From Cyanodermella asteris (lineage: Eukaryota > Ascomycota > Lecanoromycetes > Ostropales > Stictidaceae), in NCBI GenBank assembly GCA_900618795.1, contig UYJD01000012.1:150855-214854 (forward strand): a DNA stretch of 64,000 nucleotides, written 5' to 3'. Positions 21,106-32,184 of the stretch are shown here, one piece after another. The notes beneath the pieces were generated by a model, which saw only the letters and a list, made by a program, of their open reading frames with translations, made no database searches and had not been told where the DNA came from. Numbering within the stretch: the stretch's first letter is position 1; every line of letters begins with the position of its first letter. A program made the position numbers and the translations under genes.

Positions 21106-22761
21106 TCATGCTGATTTCATGATCATAGAAGCCAGCTGTTCCGCCATGGCATACAAAGTAGCTTGTGGGTGACCAGCAACCGGATTCGGCATGACGCTCG
21201 CGTCCGCCACCCTCAAGCCACTGACGCCAAAAACCTTACCTTCCGAATCGATCACGCTTCCCATGGCCGCCGTACCTCCCGAATGATGATGCTGCATACC
21301 CGTCTTCTCAACCCGGTCAAGGATCTCCGCATCCGTCGCAGCAGCGGTCAGAGGCACCAAACCCTCCAGCCCAGGCAAGCCCGACGGAGGCGTCTCGCGC
21401 TCAACATACTCCTTCATAGCCTCAGTCGTAAGCATAGCCTGAAGCATCCTGCGAACAGCATGGATGAGCCCAGCGCGATCGGTTTCCGTCGCAAAATAGC
21501 CCGAGTCAATGACCGGAGGGGCCCCGGCAGACGCAGAAGAGATGGAGACTGTACCCCGAGAGGTCGGCGTCAGGAGCATGGTCGAACTGGCTATGTGTGA
21601 GCCATCTGCTGGGATGCCGGGGATTCCGGCTGGAGCGTAGACGCTGAAGTTCTCCACCAGCGGGCGCGGGTAAGTCAACAGCGATTTTGTGAACGGGTTG
21701 GTTTCGGCTTCGAGCTGGATGGCTCTCTGGACGGCATCGGGCTTGTCGAGCTCGTTGATCACCCAGTCGTACGGCAGGCCTTTGAAGAATGCGGGATCTT
21801 GGAGCTTGTCTAGCGCGAGACCGCGGTCGGGGTCTTTGAGGCGGAAGGCCATGTACATGGCGAAATGATCGTGCAGGTTCTGACCAACTCCGGGTAGTGG
21901 GTGTATGATGGGGATGTCGTACTTCTTGAGCAGGTCTGAGTCGCCAATGCCAGATAGAAGTAGGATTTGCGGTGTTTGTAAAGCGCCAGCACAGAGAATC
22001 ACCTCCCTGCGAGCCTCGAAGCGGCGACCATCGATTGATTCGATACCTGTCGCTTTCTTTGTATCGTCGAACAGGATTAGCGCTGCCACGGTTTCGGTCA
22101 AGACTTCAACACCATCCAGAGCGTAAGCCAGATACGACGGCTGCCGCTTCCCATTCTTTGAATTCTCATGAAATTCGGCAATGCTCGAGACCGACCCTGC
22201 GTCCTGATCACCATTGAATCCCACCTCAAGCTCTCCCCAAGCCTCCCGAATCGGCTCACGCAACGGATACCTTCTTTTTGGATCACTCCCCGAAATCGAA
22301 ACAATCTCCATCGGGCCATCAAACCCATGCGCCCTGGCACTCGCAGCCCCATCAGCAAACCTCTCACTCTTCCGAAACCACGGAAGCATGCCCTTGAAGC
22401 TCCAGCGTTTGTCGCCAACGCACTCGGCCCAGGCATCGTAGTCGTCTGCGTCGCCGCGCAGCCAGCCGCCATAGTTGATGGTCGTGCCGCCGCCGAGCGC
22501 CTTGCCGGCGTTGATGGTGTGGATGCGGTTTCGGGTGGCTTTCTGGGGCACGCTTTTGTAGGACCAGTCGAGGTCGGAGTTGAGGAGGGCGAAGCCGCCG
22601 AGGGGCGTGGTTATGTTGGGGTTTCCGGCCGGGTCGGTGCCGGCTTCGAGGAGGAGGATCTTGTGGCCGGCTGATGCAAGGCGGTGGGCTATCACGCAGC
22701 CGGTCAGGCCGGCGCCCACGATCACATAGTCTGCGGTTTTGGTGGCCATGCTTGGCTGCAT
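21106..22761 (-). CDS. GMC-family FAD oxidoreductase (choline dehydrogenase-like)
   Basis: An uninterrupted frame of 551 residues from the ATG at 22761 (a second ATG is at 22749). It begins with the FAD-binding fold (DYVIVGAGLTGCVIA, then LLLEAGT). It carries the first GMC signature as GKALGGGTTINYG and the second as CAGALQTPQILLLSGIG. The C-terminus has the catalytic histidine region HHHSGGTAAMG and the second histidine in GHPQATLYAM. There is no signal peptide, so an intracellular enzyme is likely. The unusual GGGTTINYGGWLRG is typical of a fungal GMC subgroup. The substrate is unknown. It lies tail-to-tail with the GMC pseudogene, 67 nt apart, and head-to-head with GTP cyclohydrolase I. 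Confidence 0.92.
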   Translation of the reverse strand: MQPSMATKTADYVIVGAGLTGCVIAHRLASAGHKILLLEAGTDPAGNPNITTPLGGFALLNSDLDWSYKSVPQKATRNRIHTINAGKALGGGTTINYGGWLRGDADDYDAWAECVGDKRWSFKGMLPWFRKSERFADGAASARAHGFDGPMEIVSISGSDPKRRYPLREPIREAWGELEVGFNGDQDAGSVSSIAEFHENSKNGKRQPSYLAYALDGVEVLTETVAALILFDDTKKATGIESIDGRRFEARREVILCAGALQTPQILLLSGIGDSDLLKKYDIPIIHPLPGVGQNLHDHFAMYMAFRLKDPDRGLALDKLQDPAFFKGLPYDWVINELDKPDAVQRAIQLEAETNPFTKSLLTYPRPLVENFSVYAPAGIPGIPADGSHIASSTMLLTPTSRGTVSISSASAGAPPVIDSGYFATETDRAGLIHAVRRMLQAMLTTEAMKEYVERETPPSGLPGLEGLVPLTAAATDAEILDRVEKTGMQHHHSGGTAAMGSVIDSEGKVFGVSGLRVADASVMPNPVAGHPQATLYAMAEQLASMIMKSA

Positions 22762-23579
22762 CAAGTCGTGTCACTAATGAAGAGAAAGAGAAATGTTTCG
22801 CCTGCCTGGATGCGCAGAATACTAGGGAACGTGACAAAGGAAATGGCTGAGCTATATGGCAGAGGATGGAGTGGGGTTCAACAAACGAGCTCAGCTGAAC
22901 TGTCGGCCTTCTTGGAGACCTGCAAGTTAGCTCTAACACGATCTTCTTTTCGACAGTCTCGGTGACATCACTGAATTGACCATAAGTGAGGTGCAAGGAA
23001 AGCCCGAACTGACACATTATGAAGGAAGGCATATTCACAATGTAAGACTCCGCAACATTTTGTTAAGTCTAACAGGTTTAAGCCAAGCTGCAACCGAGAC
23101 ACGGCATTTCTGGAAAGCCTCAGGCTCTTTTCCAAGTCAGCAAAGTTTATGCATTCGCCTTGACCGGAAGCACTCTTACTGGTCAATCTTTCTCTAGACA
23201 GAGACAAGATCGCCAGATTCTCACCTGTGAGATGCCATCTTATGCGTCAATTTTGTTTTCTCGAGTGTAGTCGCCTTTCTTAAAGTTCGCCACACAGCAT
23301 TCCTTCTTCACGAATGCTTGAGCTAGGTCTGACAAGCGTAGTCCAGTCTACCGCCTTTCTGTAAAAAAACGACCACCGTTTGAGGGGTTGCCGTAAGCAC
23401 GTTCGGAACCGAGTAAAGCTGTGACGCATTTCGCACTCCGACTCCGCCGCCGCCGATTGTTCAGCTCCAATTTTGCGTTCGGATCGGAGCGCAATTGCAA
23501 GCTAAATAATAAGCTCCACCAGCAACTCATCTCGGTCATGTTTGCCGGTCATGTTCTGCCTCTCACAACACCATAGCCA
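22762..23579. promoter_or_regulatory. Divergent promoter region between GMC and GTP cyclohydrolase I
   Basis: This 818-nt spacer lies between two outward-facing start codons, so both promoters should be here. No gene or clear binding site can be named. The purine-rich track near 22770-22870 is probably the 5' UTR of the GMC gene. Confidence 0.5.
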
Positions 23580-24664
23580 ATGAACCTCGTCGCACCAATC
23601 ACCCACTCCGAAACCATGAGCCCCTTCCTCTCCGCCTCCACCTCCGCCGCCGAAGATTCCGAAACCCCTCACGATATGCTCCCCGACCTCGACACAGACA
23701 CACAGTCCCACACACCGCCTTCGACAGCATTGGCTCCCAAGCCGCGCAAGTCGTCGTCCGCGAAACGGCGACGACGCTTCTCCGCCAACGATGGCGTACG
23801 GCCACGCTCCTCGTACCCGTTCCGCGACAACCAGGACGCCGAGCGGGTCTCGCTGAGCACACTCGACGAAGAGCCGTCGCGAGACCCGCGAGACACATCG
23901 GCGCTCACGCCCACATCGACCGTTCCCGGGTCGGCGGCCGACGCCGCGTCGGAAACTACCTCGAACGGCCCGGACTATCAGGGCTTGTCGTGGCCATCGA
24001 CCGGAACTCGGGATCGACTGGAGGCGACGGAAGAGCAGGCCGCGGCGAGGCAGGAGAAGCTGGCGGCGGCGGTGCGGACGATACTCGAGTGTGTGGGCGA
24101 GGATGTCCATCGAGAGGGCTTGCTCAAGACGCCGGAGCGGTATGCGCAGGCTATGATGTACTTCACAAAGGGGTATGAGCAGAATTTGAAGGATATCGTC
24201 AACGGGGCGATATTCCACGAAGATCACGACGAGATGGTCATTGTGAAGGATATCGAGGTGATGAGCTTGTGTGAGCACCATCTGGTGCCGTTTACGGGCA
24301 AGGTTAGTGCACATGAAGCTGTGGGAACGCTGTAGGTTTTCTGGCGAGGGCTAATATCTTGCAGATGCACATTGGCTATATCCCCCAAGGCCGAGTGCTT
24401 GGGCTTTCGAAATTTGCACGAATCGCAGACATGTTCTCGCGAAGGCTCCAAGTGCAAGAACGACTCACCAAGCAAGTCGCAGCCGCCATCAACGAAGTCC
24501 TGATGCCTGCAGGCGTCGCGGTGGTGGTGGAAAGCAGCCATCTTTGCATGGTGATGCGCGGCGTTCAGCAGATGCAGAGCAAGACGACCACGAGCTGCAT
24601 GCTCGGAGCATTGAGAGCCAGAGACCGCACAAGGGCGGAGTTCTTGACTCTGATCAGGCAGTAA
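23580..24664 (+). CDS. FOL2: GTP cyclohydrolase I
   Basis: Two exons, 23580-24302 and 24365-24664, are joined across a 62-nt intron (GTTAGT donor, GCTAAT branch, TTGCAG acceptor) and give 340 residues. The first ~135 residues are a Ser/Thr/Pro- and Arg-rich disordered extension, as is usual in filamentous fungi; the remainder is the catalytic domain. Zinc ligands are visible in the CEHH motif ([13 protein letters not shown]) and the later [29 protein letters not shown] and the C-terminal SCMLGALR are also family-typical. The enzyme converts GTP to 7,8-dihydroneopterin triphosphate, the first step of folate and tetrahydrobiopterin synthesis, and works as a decamer. An alternative start at Met13 is possible. 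Confidence 0.95.
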
Positions 24665-25531
24665 GAGGCGGGAGCCGAGGTCATGGCTGGGGTCCTTTTG
24701 GACATTAGCAGCATGATGGCGTTATTCAACAGGGAGGGCGGAGAGGTTTACACCAATATCACGGAGCATTGGAAATGGGTAGGCATTTATCCTGCATTTC
24801 TGGCGCGACGGAAGAGGCTTTCAACAGGCCTGCGGTGTTTACCTGTATTTGATGACGATTGTGCATACTACTTGAACGATCTTGGTATTTGTCGCTGGCC
24901 GAGCGCAGCAAGGCTTGATAGGAGCACGTTTGTGGATATACTAGAATATGATCATGGAAATGGCAACATTATAGCACTAACCCTGACACATCGATACCAG
25001 ATTTACAAGCTCAACAAAGCGCGAAGTACCTCCAAGCTGCAACGGATCGGTGAATGCTGGTCCAGATAGCCAGCAAGATTCAATGCGCTGCTTCTGCCAA
25101 GAGCTGAAGCAGTCGCTTTTGAGGCGATGATCCTTGTTCATCACCAACCACCACCCGTGATCCTACATTCGCCACTGCGATGTTTGCAAACCAAAGATGC
25201 TGCTTGATTCATCTCTTGCCCAAACGCGTAGAACACGCGTCAGGAAACAATGAATGCAAACAAAAGTCAAAGCTCCTGATAATCAAGGTGGGGCAAGTCG
25301 AGTCATTTGAGTTTCGACACACCTGCAGGGTAGTAAAGTCAATTCACGCAGCCTCACGCATAAAACATTCCGCCACACCACTAGTCACAACAGCGCACTT
25401 CTGACAATCTGAAGATTAAATATCTCCTTCCATCTCACTTCAACACCATCAAGTCGAAACCTCAATACGCCAACAGGACCTGTGTCTAAACTTCCCTCAG
25501 ATCAAGTCTTTTCTCTACGACACGCCGAGCC
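24665..25531. other. Intergenic region
   Basis: There is no supported gene. A 128-codon open frame (24683-25069, plus) lies just after the GTP cyclohydrolase stop, but it has no recognisable motif and most likely reflects 3' UTR sequence. The right end is C/A- and C/T-rich and leads into the small gene at 25532. Confidence 0.5.
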
Positions 25532-25964
25532 ATGGATCCCCATACCGCCACAAGAGAGCAGTTCACAGCCAACCTGACCAGCAAACCCGTCCCCGCAGGC
25601 GCCAGCGACGAATACAGAAAAGTCTTCACCTCTCTTCAGAAACTCCTCGACCTCCTAGCGCACCACCAAGCCATGGAGCCCAACATGCAACAAACCTACA
25701 TGACGCCTGCCGCATCCAAGAACAAAGTCTACTTCATGTAAGTCTCCTCCTTCCCCTCCGACCCAAATGATAAGACTACCAATCTCTTCAAATGTATCAC
25801 GTGATGTTCTCGAAATTCGTTGCTTACGCTTCTTTTTGATTCACAGGTGGGACTTTGTTGGTCGTTCTCTCGGCATGTTGAGCGCTTTGCCGCCGAGTTT
25901 GCCTGCGAATGCTATGAAGGCTTGGCAGGAGATTTGTGGACGGACCGCGATGGCGGATGAGTAG
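25532..25964 (+). CDS. Small hypothetical protein, two exons
   Basis: Exons 25532-25737 and 25847-25964 are joined by a 109-nt intron with a perfect GTAAGT donor and a TTCACAG acceptor, giving 107 residues. The N-terminal half is helical and polar (EQFTANLTS, SLQKLLDLLAHHQAME). The second exon encodes WDFVGRSLGMLSALPPSLP. No family is recognised. The stop is a TAG at 25962-25964. The same frame then stays open for 36 more codons with coding-like composition up to a TGA, so the protein could be longer in relatives. The gene sits alone between GTP cyclohydrolase and the membrane-protein gene. Confidence 0.7.
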
Positions 25965-26430
25965 ATCAAGGACCGGAATGGTCAGCTCGATATGATGGTT
26001 GGGGGCGAGAGGAGCGCGAGGTTCGAGTTTGGTGACGAGATCAAGCGGGCTTCGGCGGAATGTGTGCCTTGAACTGGAATGGTACACGGGGAGAGCAAGA
26101 CCTCAAGTCGGCTCTCTGGATGATAGGTTATACTTCATGTGTGTGGGCATTTTTTGACGTGAGTGCTTGATTTGAGACATGGCACTTGTTGCTCATAAGT
26201 TGCTGTCGAAAAGATCATATTTGTCCTATCATCTGCTTCCGTTTTAAGATTTCATGTATGGCCACTCGCCATTGGCAGTTCCTCCCGTGTGGATCGCACC
26301 AGTTGTACCTCGAATCCAGTTCGTCTCTAAGCCCGTCGTAAGAGCTTCGCAGCACAGTAAATATTGTACGCAAAGAGGATACTGTGTGCGTTTGTAAGCA
26401 TAGATCCGTCCACTCAAGCACAGTTTGCAC
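25965..26430. other. Convergent spacer with an open continuation of the upstream frame
   Basis: The first 111 nt continue the frame of the preceding gene after its TAG. The rest, up to the stop of the opposite-strand membrane-protein gene, shows no gene and presumably holds both 3' UTRs. Confidence 0.4.
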
Positions 26431-27186
26431 TCACTCCATAATAAATCCCATCGCACCCGCCGTTGGCACCAGCCCGCCGTGCTCAACCGAGTCCGCCACC
26501 TTTCCAGGCGTCTCACTCACACCTCTTCTCCTCTTGCTGTACGAATCCGGCTTTGCGCGGACGACAAGGGATATGACTGCTGCAGCAGTCGCAAGCCAAA
26601 CAACGGCATAAAAGACGTGAATGTTCACATGCCAAAGGAAAGCCTTACTACTCAAGTTACGACGCGGACGCGCCAGGACGATGAGCACGACCACTTGTAC
26701 GAGTGTGATGATTCCCTGGCAATCCCGTCAGCTGCACATCGCAAAGAAATCGCATTTACATTTTTAGAAACGTACCCAGATGGCCATCCATATCGCGCCG
26801 CCCTGCAACGCGGTCCCTTCATCTACCACATAAATGGAAACACCACTGAGGACAACATCCAAGATCCCGAAGCCGAGCGTGATGAACAGTGCCCGCCAGT
26901 ATCGTTTCCGCAGCCTGGCGCGTGCGTCGGAGAGGCCTTGATGGGCTACTTTCTCGTATCGCTGCGTCGGGGTCGGGAGGATTCCTCTGTTATCAGGCAC
27001 TTCCCATCGTTCTGTGATTTTCACTTCGAGCGGCTTTTCGGGGCTGTGATATGCTGTTTCGATGGATGGCCTGCGGGCCGAGTTGATGCTGTTGGGGCTG
27101 TAAGGGGCGTGGACGGAGTCGGGGGAGAGGAGGCTGCGGTCTTCGGGAATGTCGTGCAAGGCGTTGTTTCTTGGGTTGTATGCCAT
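26431..27186 (-). CDS. Small integral membrane protein, about three membrane segments
   Basis: Exons 27186-26776 and 26715-26431 (60-nt intron: GTACGT donor, CTGAC branch, TGCCAG acceptor) encode 231 residues. The first ~95 residues are polar with Ser/Pro-rich stretches and face the cytosol by the positive-inside rule. Three hydrophobic stretches follow: around ALFITLGFGILDVVLSGV; across the exon joint (AIWGIITLVQVVVLIVLA); and around VFYAVVWLATAAAVISLVV. A short polar tail ends in Glu. The intron falls in the second membrane segment, which supports the joint. I do not recognise a specific family. The gene is divergent from the Zn2Cys6 transcription factor. Confidence 0.8.
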
Positions 27187-28061
27187 GTTTAAGTCACACA
27201 GGATGGGTTTACAGGAGGAGAAGGCTTACGACCGACATGTTTCTGACTTGGACATGGTCAACTTATAGATCTGGGTGCTCATTCCCTTGTCTTGACCCGT
27301 GTGCCTCGTCCCGGGGGGTCTGATTCAACTTAGCACGTCTTCCCGCTCAAGGCTCGAGACATCAGGGATGTTTCGCTGCATGCAAGGCTGAATGACCGAT
27401 GATCGACATCGGTTTTGTCCATTCTGAGACAGGCCGCTTTATCTCCCACGTCTCGGTCTATCGAAGCTTCGATATGAGTGGCTTGGATCGATGGCAGAGT
27501 GTCGCTGCTACGCCGAGCCCGCTCGTAGTCTAAATCCAGAACTGAATTTTTGAGCTTGATGCCCCATCAGATCTCTTCACAACAGTGGTTGACATTCAGT
27601 TGGCGATGGAGCTCCCGTGCTGAATGAACCCTCGGAGACTTATAAGCCTGACCAAATCATCTGAGAGGCGGTTCCGGTGTTGTCGGGAAGCGTATACAGC
27701 AGTAAGTCGCAAATGGCAGCAAAAGAGCCGACGGCCCGTTCAGTCTCGAAGAAGCAAAGCTACGTGGCCGGCCATCGGAGCTCCAGCGTCTTTGCCGTTC
27801 CGATTGAACCGAATTGACTGGCTTCCTCAAACGCAGACAAGGAGGTGCTGTGCTTCTGCCCAATGACTGGGGCAAAGATGGCGATAAGCATTCCGTTCCT
27901 CGGCATTCAATTCGTGTCTCAAGCTCATAACAGCTGTCAAACAGAAGGTCGTCCTCTTCAGAACAAATCCTTGGCCATGTCGCATTCCACCCGGCTCTGA
28001 CAACGGTCAAGCTGAACACCAATGCAGGGCACTGACGTCGAGATGAAGCAGGCTGATTAAA
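27187..28061. promoter_or_regulatory. Divergent intergenic region upstream of the transcription factor
   Basis: This 875-nt spacer lies between the starts of the membrane-protein gene and the Zn2Cys6 factor. Both promoters are expected here; no specific site is named. The antisense open frame across 27657-28367 overlaps the factor's first exon and is taken as a shadow. Confidence 0.45.
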
Positions 28062-29768
28062 ATGTCCGTTTGCGGTGCCTGCCGACGACGTAGGATCAGA
28101 TGCAACCGCCAGGAACCCTGTGACCGCTGCACGAAGAGCAATGTCTTTTGCATTTACGGTGAAAATGATGGTCACACCTCGATATCGTATGCTCGACGTC
28201 TGGAGCACAAAGTTATGGAACTGAAATCTCTTCTCGTTGGGGGCCTGAATCAGCGCCCGCAACTCGCCTCTCGTGAGTACTCGTATGCCCAACTCTACGA
28301 GCGACACCAACTCACGCATACACTCGTTCATGAAGATCGAGGAGCCGCGAAGCTCCAGGCGATGCATCGTACGGTCATTTTATAGGCTTAATGGTCAGTC
28401 CCAGGGATGACTACCTCCGCTACCATCCGCATGCGGCAATTCCTGAGTCTACTTACCGTCGATATTGCGGCGGCCTCAACATTCTGCGTATCATCGGCGA
28501 AGTGTGTGACCAGCAACAGGGTAGATCACCCGGCCATGATGTGATGGAGGCTCTTGAAAGATCAGCCTTCATGCAGCCGTGTGACAAGACTTGTATTCTG
28601 CCTTCGGAACAGCTCATGGTCGAATTGACCACCGATGCGAGCCGGCTGGCGCTGGTGTGTCATGACCGCATTGACGAGCTGAGCTTTTCGACTTCGTTGA
28701 CTAAGCTCTACAGCACGTTTCCGAAATATTACAGCTTGGAGGACTTTGCATTCCTGTCTCCCCTGTTTGCGGCTCTGGCTCTGGGAATCAAATATGGGAA
28801 GGCAAAGGCTTCGATGAGCGATGTGAACAGCGCCGGGTAGGTGATCGCATTCGCCCTCGTGTGGATGTTGTTGTCGAACGGTGTTGACATGTCGCCGCCA
28901 GTACAGCTTATTACCATGCCAGCCGGAAATGCCTGCAAAGGTGTAGAGGAGCGTTGAGCTTCAACTCTGTCAGAGCAATGATCCTCCAAGCACGGTTCCT
29001 GCTTTGCAGCTCGATGCTTAGCAGCGCATTCAGTGCCATGGGCAATACAGTGTCATTTGCAATAAGGTTAGGCTTACATTGGTCGAGCTCAAGCACACAG
29101 ACCCTGTTCCCAGCGGAGCAGCACTTCCAACACCGGCGCGTCTTCTCAGTCCTGCACACGATGGATGCATACCTCATCAGTCTACTTGGACCGCCAAGTA
29201 TTCTCTCGCATGTTGACTACACCCAGATACTAGTCCTCTATGACGACCACCTCGAAGAGGAAGGAATAAGTTTCGTCGTCGGGAACCAGCCTTGCCACTG
29301 GCAGAGTCTGTCCTCTGCCATAAGCTATGGCATATTGGCGGCAAGATTCAGGACTTGTACCAGAGCTCGAAACACGACCACGGGACACAGGAGGTCGAAG
29401 TCGAGCGAGTGAGCATGCTACGAACAAGAGCCGACGAATGGACCCAGAGCCCAGCCGACTTGTCTCAAGAAAAGCGCGCAGAGCTGTCTCTCCACGGCCA
29501 ACTCTATTTGCGACTCCACCACGCTATCGTTCAGATCATGCTCTATCGACCGTTTCTACGTTATCTAGCACGACACCGGGACGCCGCCAGATTACAAATG
29601 CGAGGGTATGAGTACGCTTCGCTGTGTGTGCATGCCGCCATGCAGGTTATATGGCTGATGGAGACTGTCCAGAGCAGCGGTCTTCTGCACGGGTCAGTCT
29701 GGCTGCATACGTATTCGTTGGCATCTTCGGACAGTATTCTGACGTATTTTGTGCGGTTTTCGCGATAA
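28062..29768 (+). CDS. Zn2Cys6 transcription factor with fungal MHR domain (one frame discontinuity)
   Basis: The N-terminus is a classical binuclear zinc cluster: CGAC, RC, EPCDRC and VFC in the C-x2-C-x6-C-x5-C-x2-C-x6-C pattern. Proposed exons are 28062-28272, 28386-28836, 28902 to about 29269, and about 29305-29768. Intron 1 uses GTGAGT and TTATAG. Intron 2 uses GTAGGT and GCCAG and restores AYYHASRKC, the start of the middle homology region. That region continues as FAIRLGLHW and MDAYLISLLGPPS. Near 29265-29305 the frame must shift by one; a 35-nt intron would do it but is unusually short. The C-terminus ends soon after LHTYSLASS, somewhat short for the family. Such factors bind CGG-type sites; the target genes are unknown. 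Confidence 0.7.
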
Positions 29769-30329
29769 CGGGCTACGGTTGCTGAAAGCGTTGCTGCGGT
29801 GCGTCAGGCAACGCCGATGCTGGGCGAGCTGGGATCCAGGGATTCGACTACCAGAAGTGTGGAAGTTTCTCTGAGAACCATGCTTCAAGACCTTTGACCT
29901 GCTATGGGATATCGCGTTGTGCGGCAAGTCATGCTTAGCTTGTCTTTCCGCATCTCTCTGTATGAAAGACTATTGTTCTCCTTTTTTACGGTTCAAAGAC
30001 GAAGCATGCCATTGTCGCACAGCAACCCTCGGAAACATTGTCTATTGTATTTCTTTCATCGAGCAGCTGCTCGAATCACGCACAGTGCTGTCCCGTCCAT
30101 CTGCTTAAATGCCGCCACCAGCATAGCAAGCTAGCAATTTCCGTTCTTCAGGAATCTCTTCTCTAACCCTCGACATATCGAGCCCCTTTCCTATCGTCAG
30201 ACTTTTTGACAAAGTTACACGAGCGGTGCTAGAAGCTTGATATCGACTGCGCAACCCACGCTGGACGTTTACATTCCTCACACCACAAACATTTCTCCCA
30301 GTCATTCTCCAATCAGAGAATTGATAGGC
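29769..30329. other. Intergenic region
   Basis: No gene is seen. The first part could include a continuation of the transcription factor's C-terminus in another frame, but no clear joint is visible. The last ~150 nt form the expected promoter and 5' UTR of the gene at 30330. Confidence 0.45.
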
Positions 30330-31469
30330 ATGTCTTCCTTTAACCGCCCAATGACTCAATCCGAACGCACCCTCTTAACCTCCATCAAGAAAAGCCAAGA
30401 TCGCACCCAACTCCGCACGACACTGACCAAGTTCCGCACCGCGATCACAGAAGGTCAGTACAACCTCGCCCTCGCACTCGTAACATGCGGCCTCTCCCTC
30501 GCCCGCGCCCTCCACAACAAGTCCAGCCGCAACGAACCGAGCCTCTTCACCAACCCGAACGTCGGCTACAAATCCGGCAAGTACTACCGGAAAGAGAAAT
30601 CGACCAGCGAAATCTGGACGCTGACCCGCGACTTCAAGACCGCCCTGACGGAGTTCGTCTTCGAAAGCGACGAGGACGACTTCCTGGTCCCCGTCGGATG
30701 GGACCTAGCGTGCATCGAGACCGCATACTGGAGCGAAGGAGAAGCCGAGCTCGCGCGCCGGGCCGTGGACCGCAATATGCAGCAGCAACAGCGTGCTGCG
30801 GCTGCGGCGTCGCCGTTGAGGGTTTCGTTTGCCGGGTTGTCCGTGATGGAGATCCCGGCTGTGCAGGCTTACGAGCAGACGAAGATGGACTTCGACTTTG
30901 AGTTTTCCGGCGCACCCGCGGCGGTTGTGTCGCCGGACGGCGAGATCTTGATGAAACTCGATACCGAGTTCGTCGCTACCAGAGGTATGCAGCCTCCTGA
31001 GATCCCGGTCCGCGAGGCCACCGGCTATTCGCCCCCGAAGCCGAGCTTTTCGGCGTCGATGAACTTCGACTTCAACTTCCTCAGCTTGGCAACCACCCAA
31101 TCCCGACCGCAGACCCGAGCCCGTTCGATACGGGCTCCTAAGTCGAAACACCGCCCATCGGCCCTGGACCTCGCCCTGCCCGGCGCCGTTCCACCCACGA
31201 CGCGCCGGACCCGACAGACGCAACAGCCATGTGTACAGCCTCGCGAGTCGCGAACGCATCTGAAGCGTAAGCCTCCGGTGTTGGATCTTTCGATTCACGG
31301 TGCCGCGCCGGCTGGCATGTTCGCTGACTACTACACCCCGTCAGCGAAGAAGCGCAAGACGCGGCCGGATTCGCCGAGGCCGGATTGTGGGTTTAGTGTG
31401 CTGGCTTCGACGTTCCCGCTGATGTATGGGTTGAAGGGGCGTGTTAATGCTGTTCGACGAATGGGTTGA
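30330..31469 (+). CDS. Hypothetical protein, 379 residues
   Basis: One uninterrupted frame from the ATG at 30330; the open frame extends upstream only to a non-ATG codon. The N-terminal ~150 residues look folded and helical (LRTTLTKFRTAITEG, LALALVTCGLSLARAL). A poly-Gln/Ala run (MQQQQRAAAAA) follows. The rest is disordered, Pro/Arg/Thr-rich, with basic clusters (KKRKTR near the end) that could serve as nuclear localisation signals. Two short DFDF/DFNF acidic-aromatic segments (MDFDFEF, MNFDFNF) stand out. No family is recognised. GC-rich third positions and length make it a credible gene. It is convergent with the Argonaute gene. Confidence 0.8.
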   Translation: MSSFNRPMTQSERTLLTSIKKSQDRTQLRTTLTKFRTAITEGQYNLALALVTCGLSLARALHNKSSRNEPSLFTNPNVGYKSGKYYRKEKSTSEIWTLTRDFKTALTEFVFESDEDDFLVPVGWDLACIETAYWSEGEAELARRAVDRNMQQQQRAAAAASPLRVSFAGLSVMEIPAVQAYEQTKMDFDFEFSGAPAAVVSPDGEILMKLDTEFVATRGMQPPEIPVREATGYSPPKPSFSASMNFDFNFLSLATTQSRPQTRARSIRAPKSKHRPSALDLALPGAVPPTTRRTRQTQQPCVQPRESRTHLKRKPPVLDLSIHGAAPAGMFADYYTPSAKKRKTRPDSPRPDCGFSVLASTFPLMYGLKGRVNAVRRMG

Positions 31470-32184
31470 AGGAAGAGATGCTGGGAATACTGAGATTCAT
31501 CGTTGCTTGGGATTTGATGAGGTCTTGAGGTAAGTTCGGAGTCGTGCAGCTTTTGTAGACGGGAAGCGCTTCGTTGATTTCTGGACTAGCGGTCTAATCT
31601 CTCAGGTAAGTGGTAAGTATTGTTTGTGCTGCATTTCGAGACCCCGCACACTGGCGGGTTTCAGACTTCTTAGACTATGGTTTGTTAGCTCAAACTTTGT
31701 TATAAATTGCGCATGGACCAACGTTCGTTCTCAGCTCACCCCGGGCACAGCTCTCTCACGTTAATGACGATAAGAATATTACCAGAATGCTCCGGCAGAA
31801 CAGGCTCCATGGATAGCTACCATGTACACATTTACAGAGAATGAAGCGCATCAAATGTGTTTCATGATTTCATTCGCAACTTAGCAACAGTCATCAAGTC
31901 ATTCTCTATGCAGAGCTCTCAAGCAACTATATAAAATTGTCATGCTCCAGGAACCTCCAGCCATGCCATATAATCGCGAGTCGTTTCAAGCTCCCAGATC
32001 CGTATCAAATAATCGCGGAGCCGTAACTTCGTGATATACCTGCCGTAATATTCCATTCAGCTCCTGTATTCAGCACCATTGTGTAATCTCCCGTTGTACG
32101 CAATCTTCGCAACAATGCAACAATGCAATTCGTCTCCAAAATAGTCGAGACCGAGATCCGAAGCCCTCTCAAGCTGAATTTTTC
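31470..32184. other. Convergent spacer
   Basis: This holds the 3' flanks of the hypothetical gene and of the Argonaute gene, with no gene between. It is more AT-rich than its surroundings. Confidence 0.5.

Noticed and set aside
23502-24314. 270-codon minus-strand open frame
   Set aside because: Shadow of GTP cyclohydrolase I, which is unmistakable on the plus strand.
27657-28367. 236-codon minus-strand open frame
   Set aside because: Lies opposite the Zn2Cys6 first exon and has no recognisable sequence of its own.
1297-29768. Possible secondary-metabolite cluster (GMC enzymes, ABM protein, hydrolase, Zn2Cys6 factor)
   Set aside because: No polyketide synthase, NRPS, terpene or other core enzyme; housekeeping genes (gep3, GTP cyclohydrolase) are interspersed and spacing is wide.
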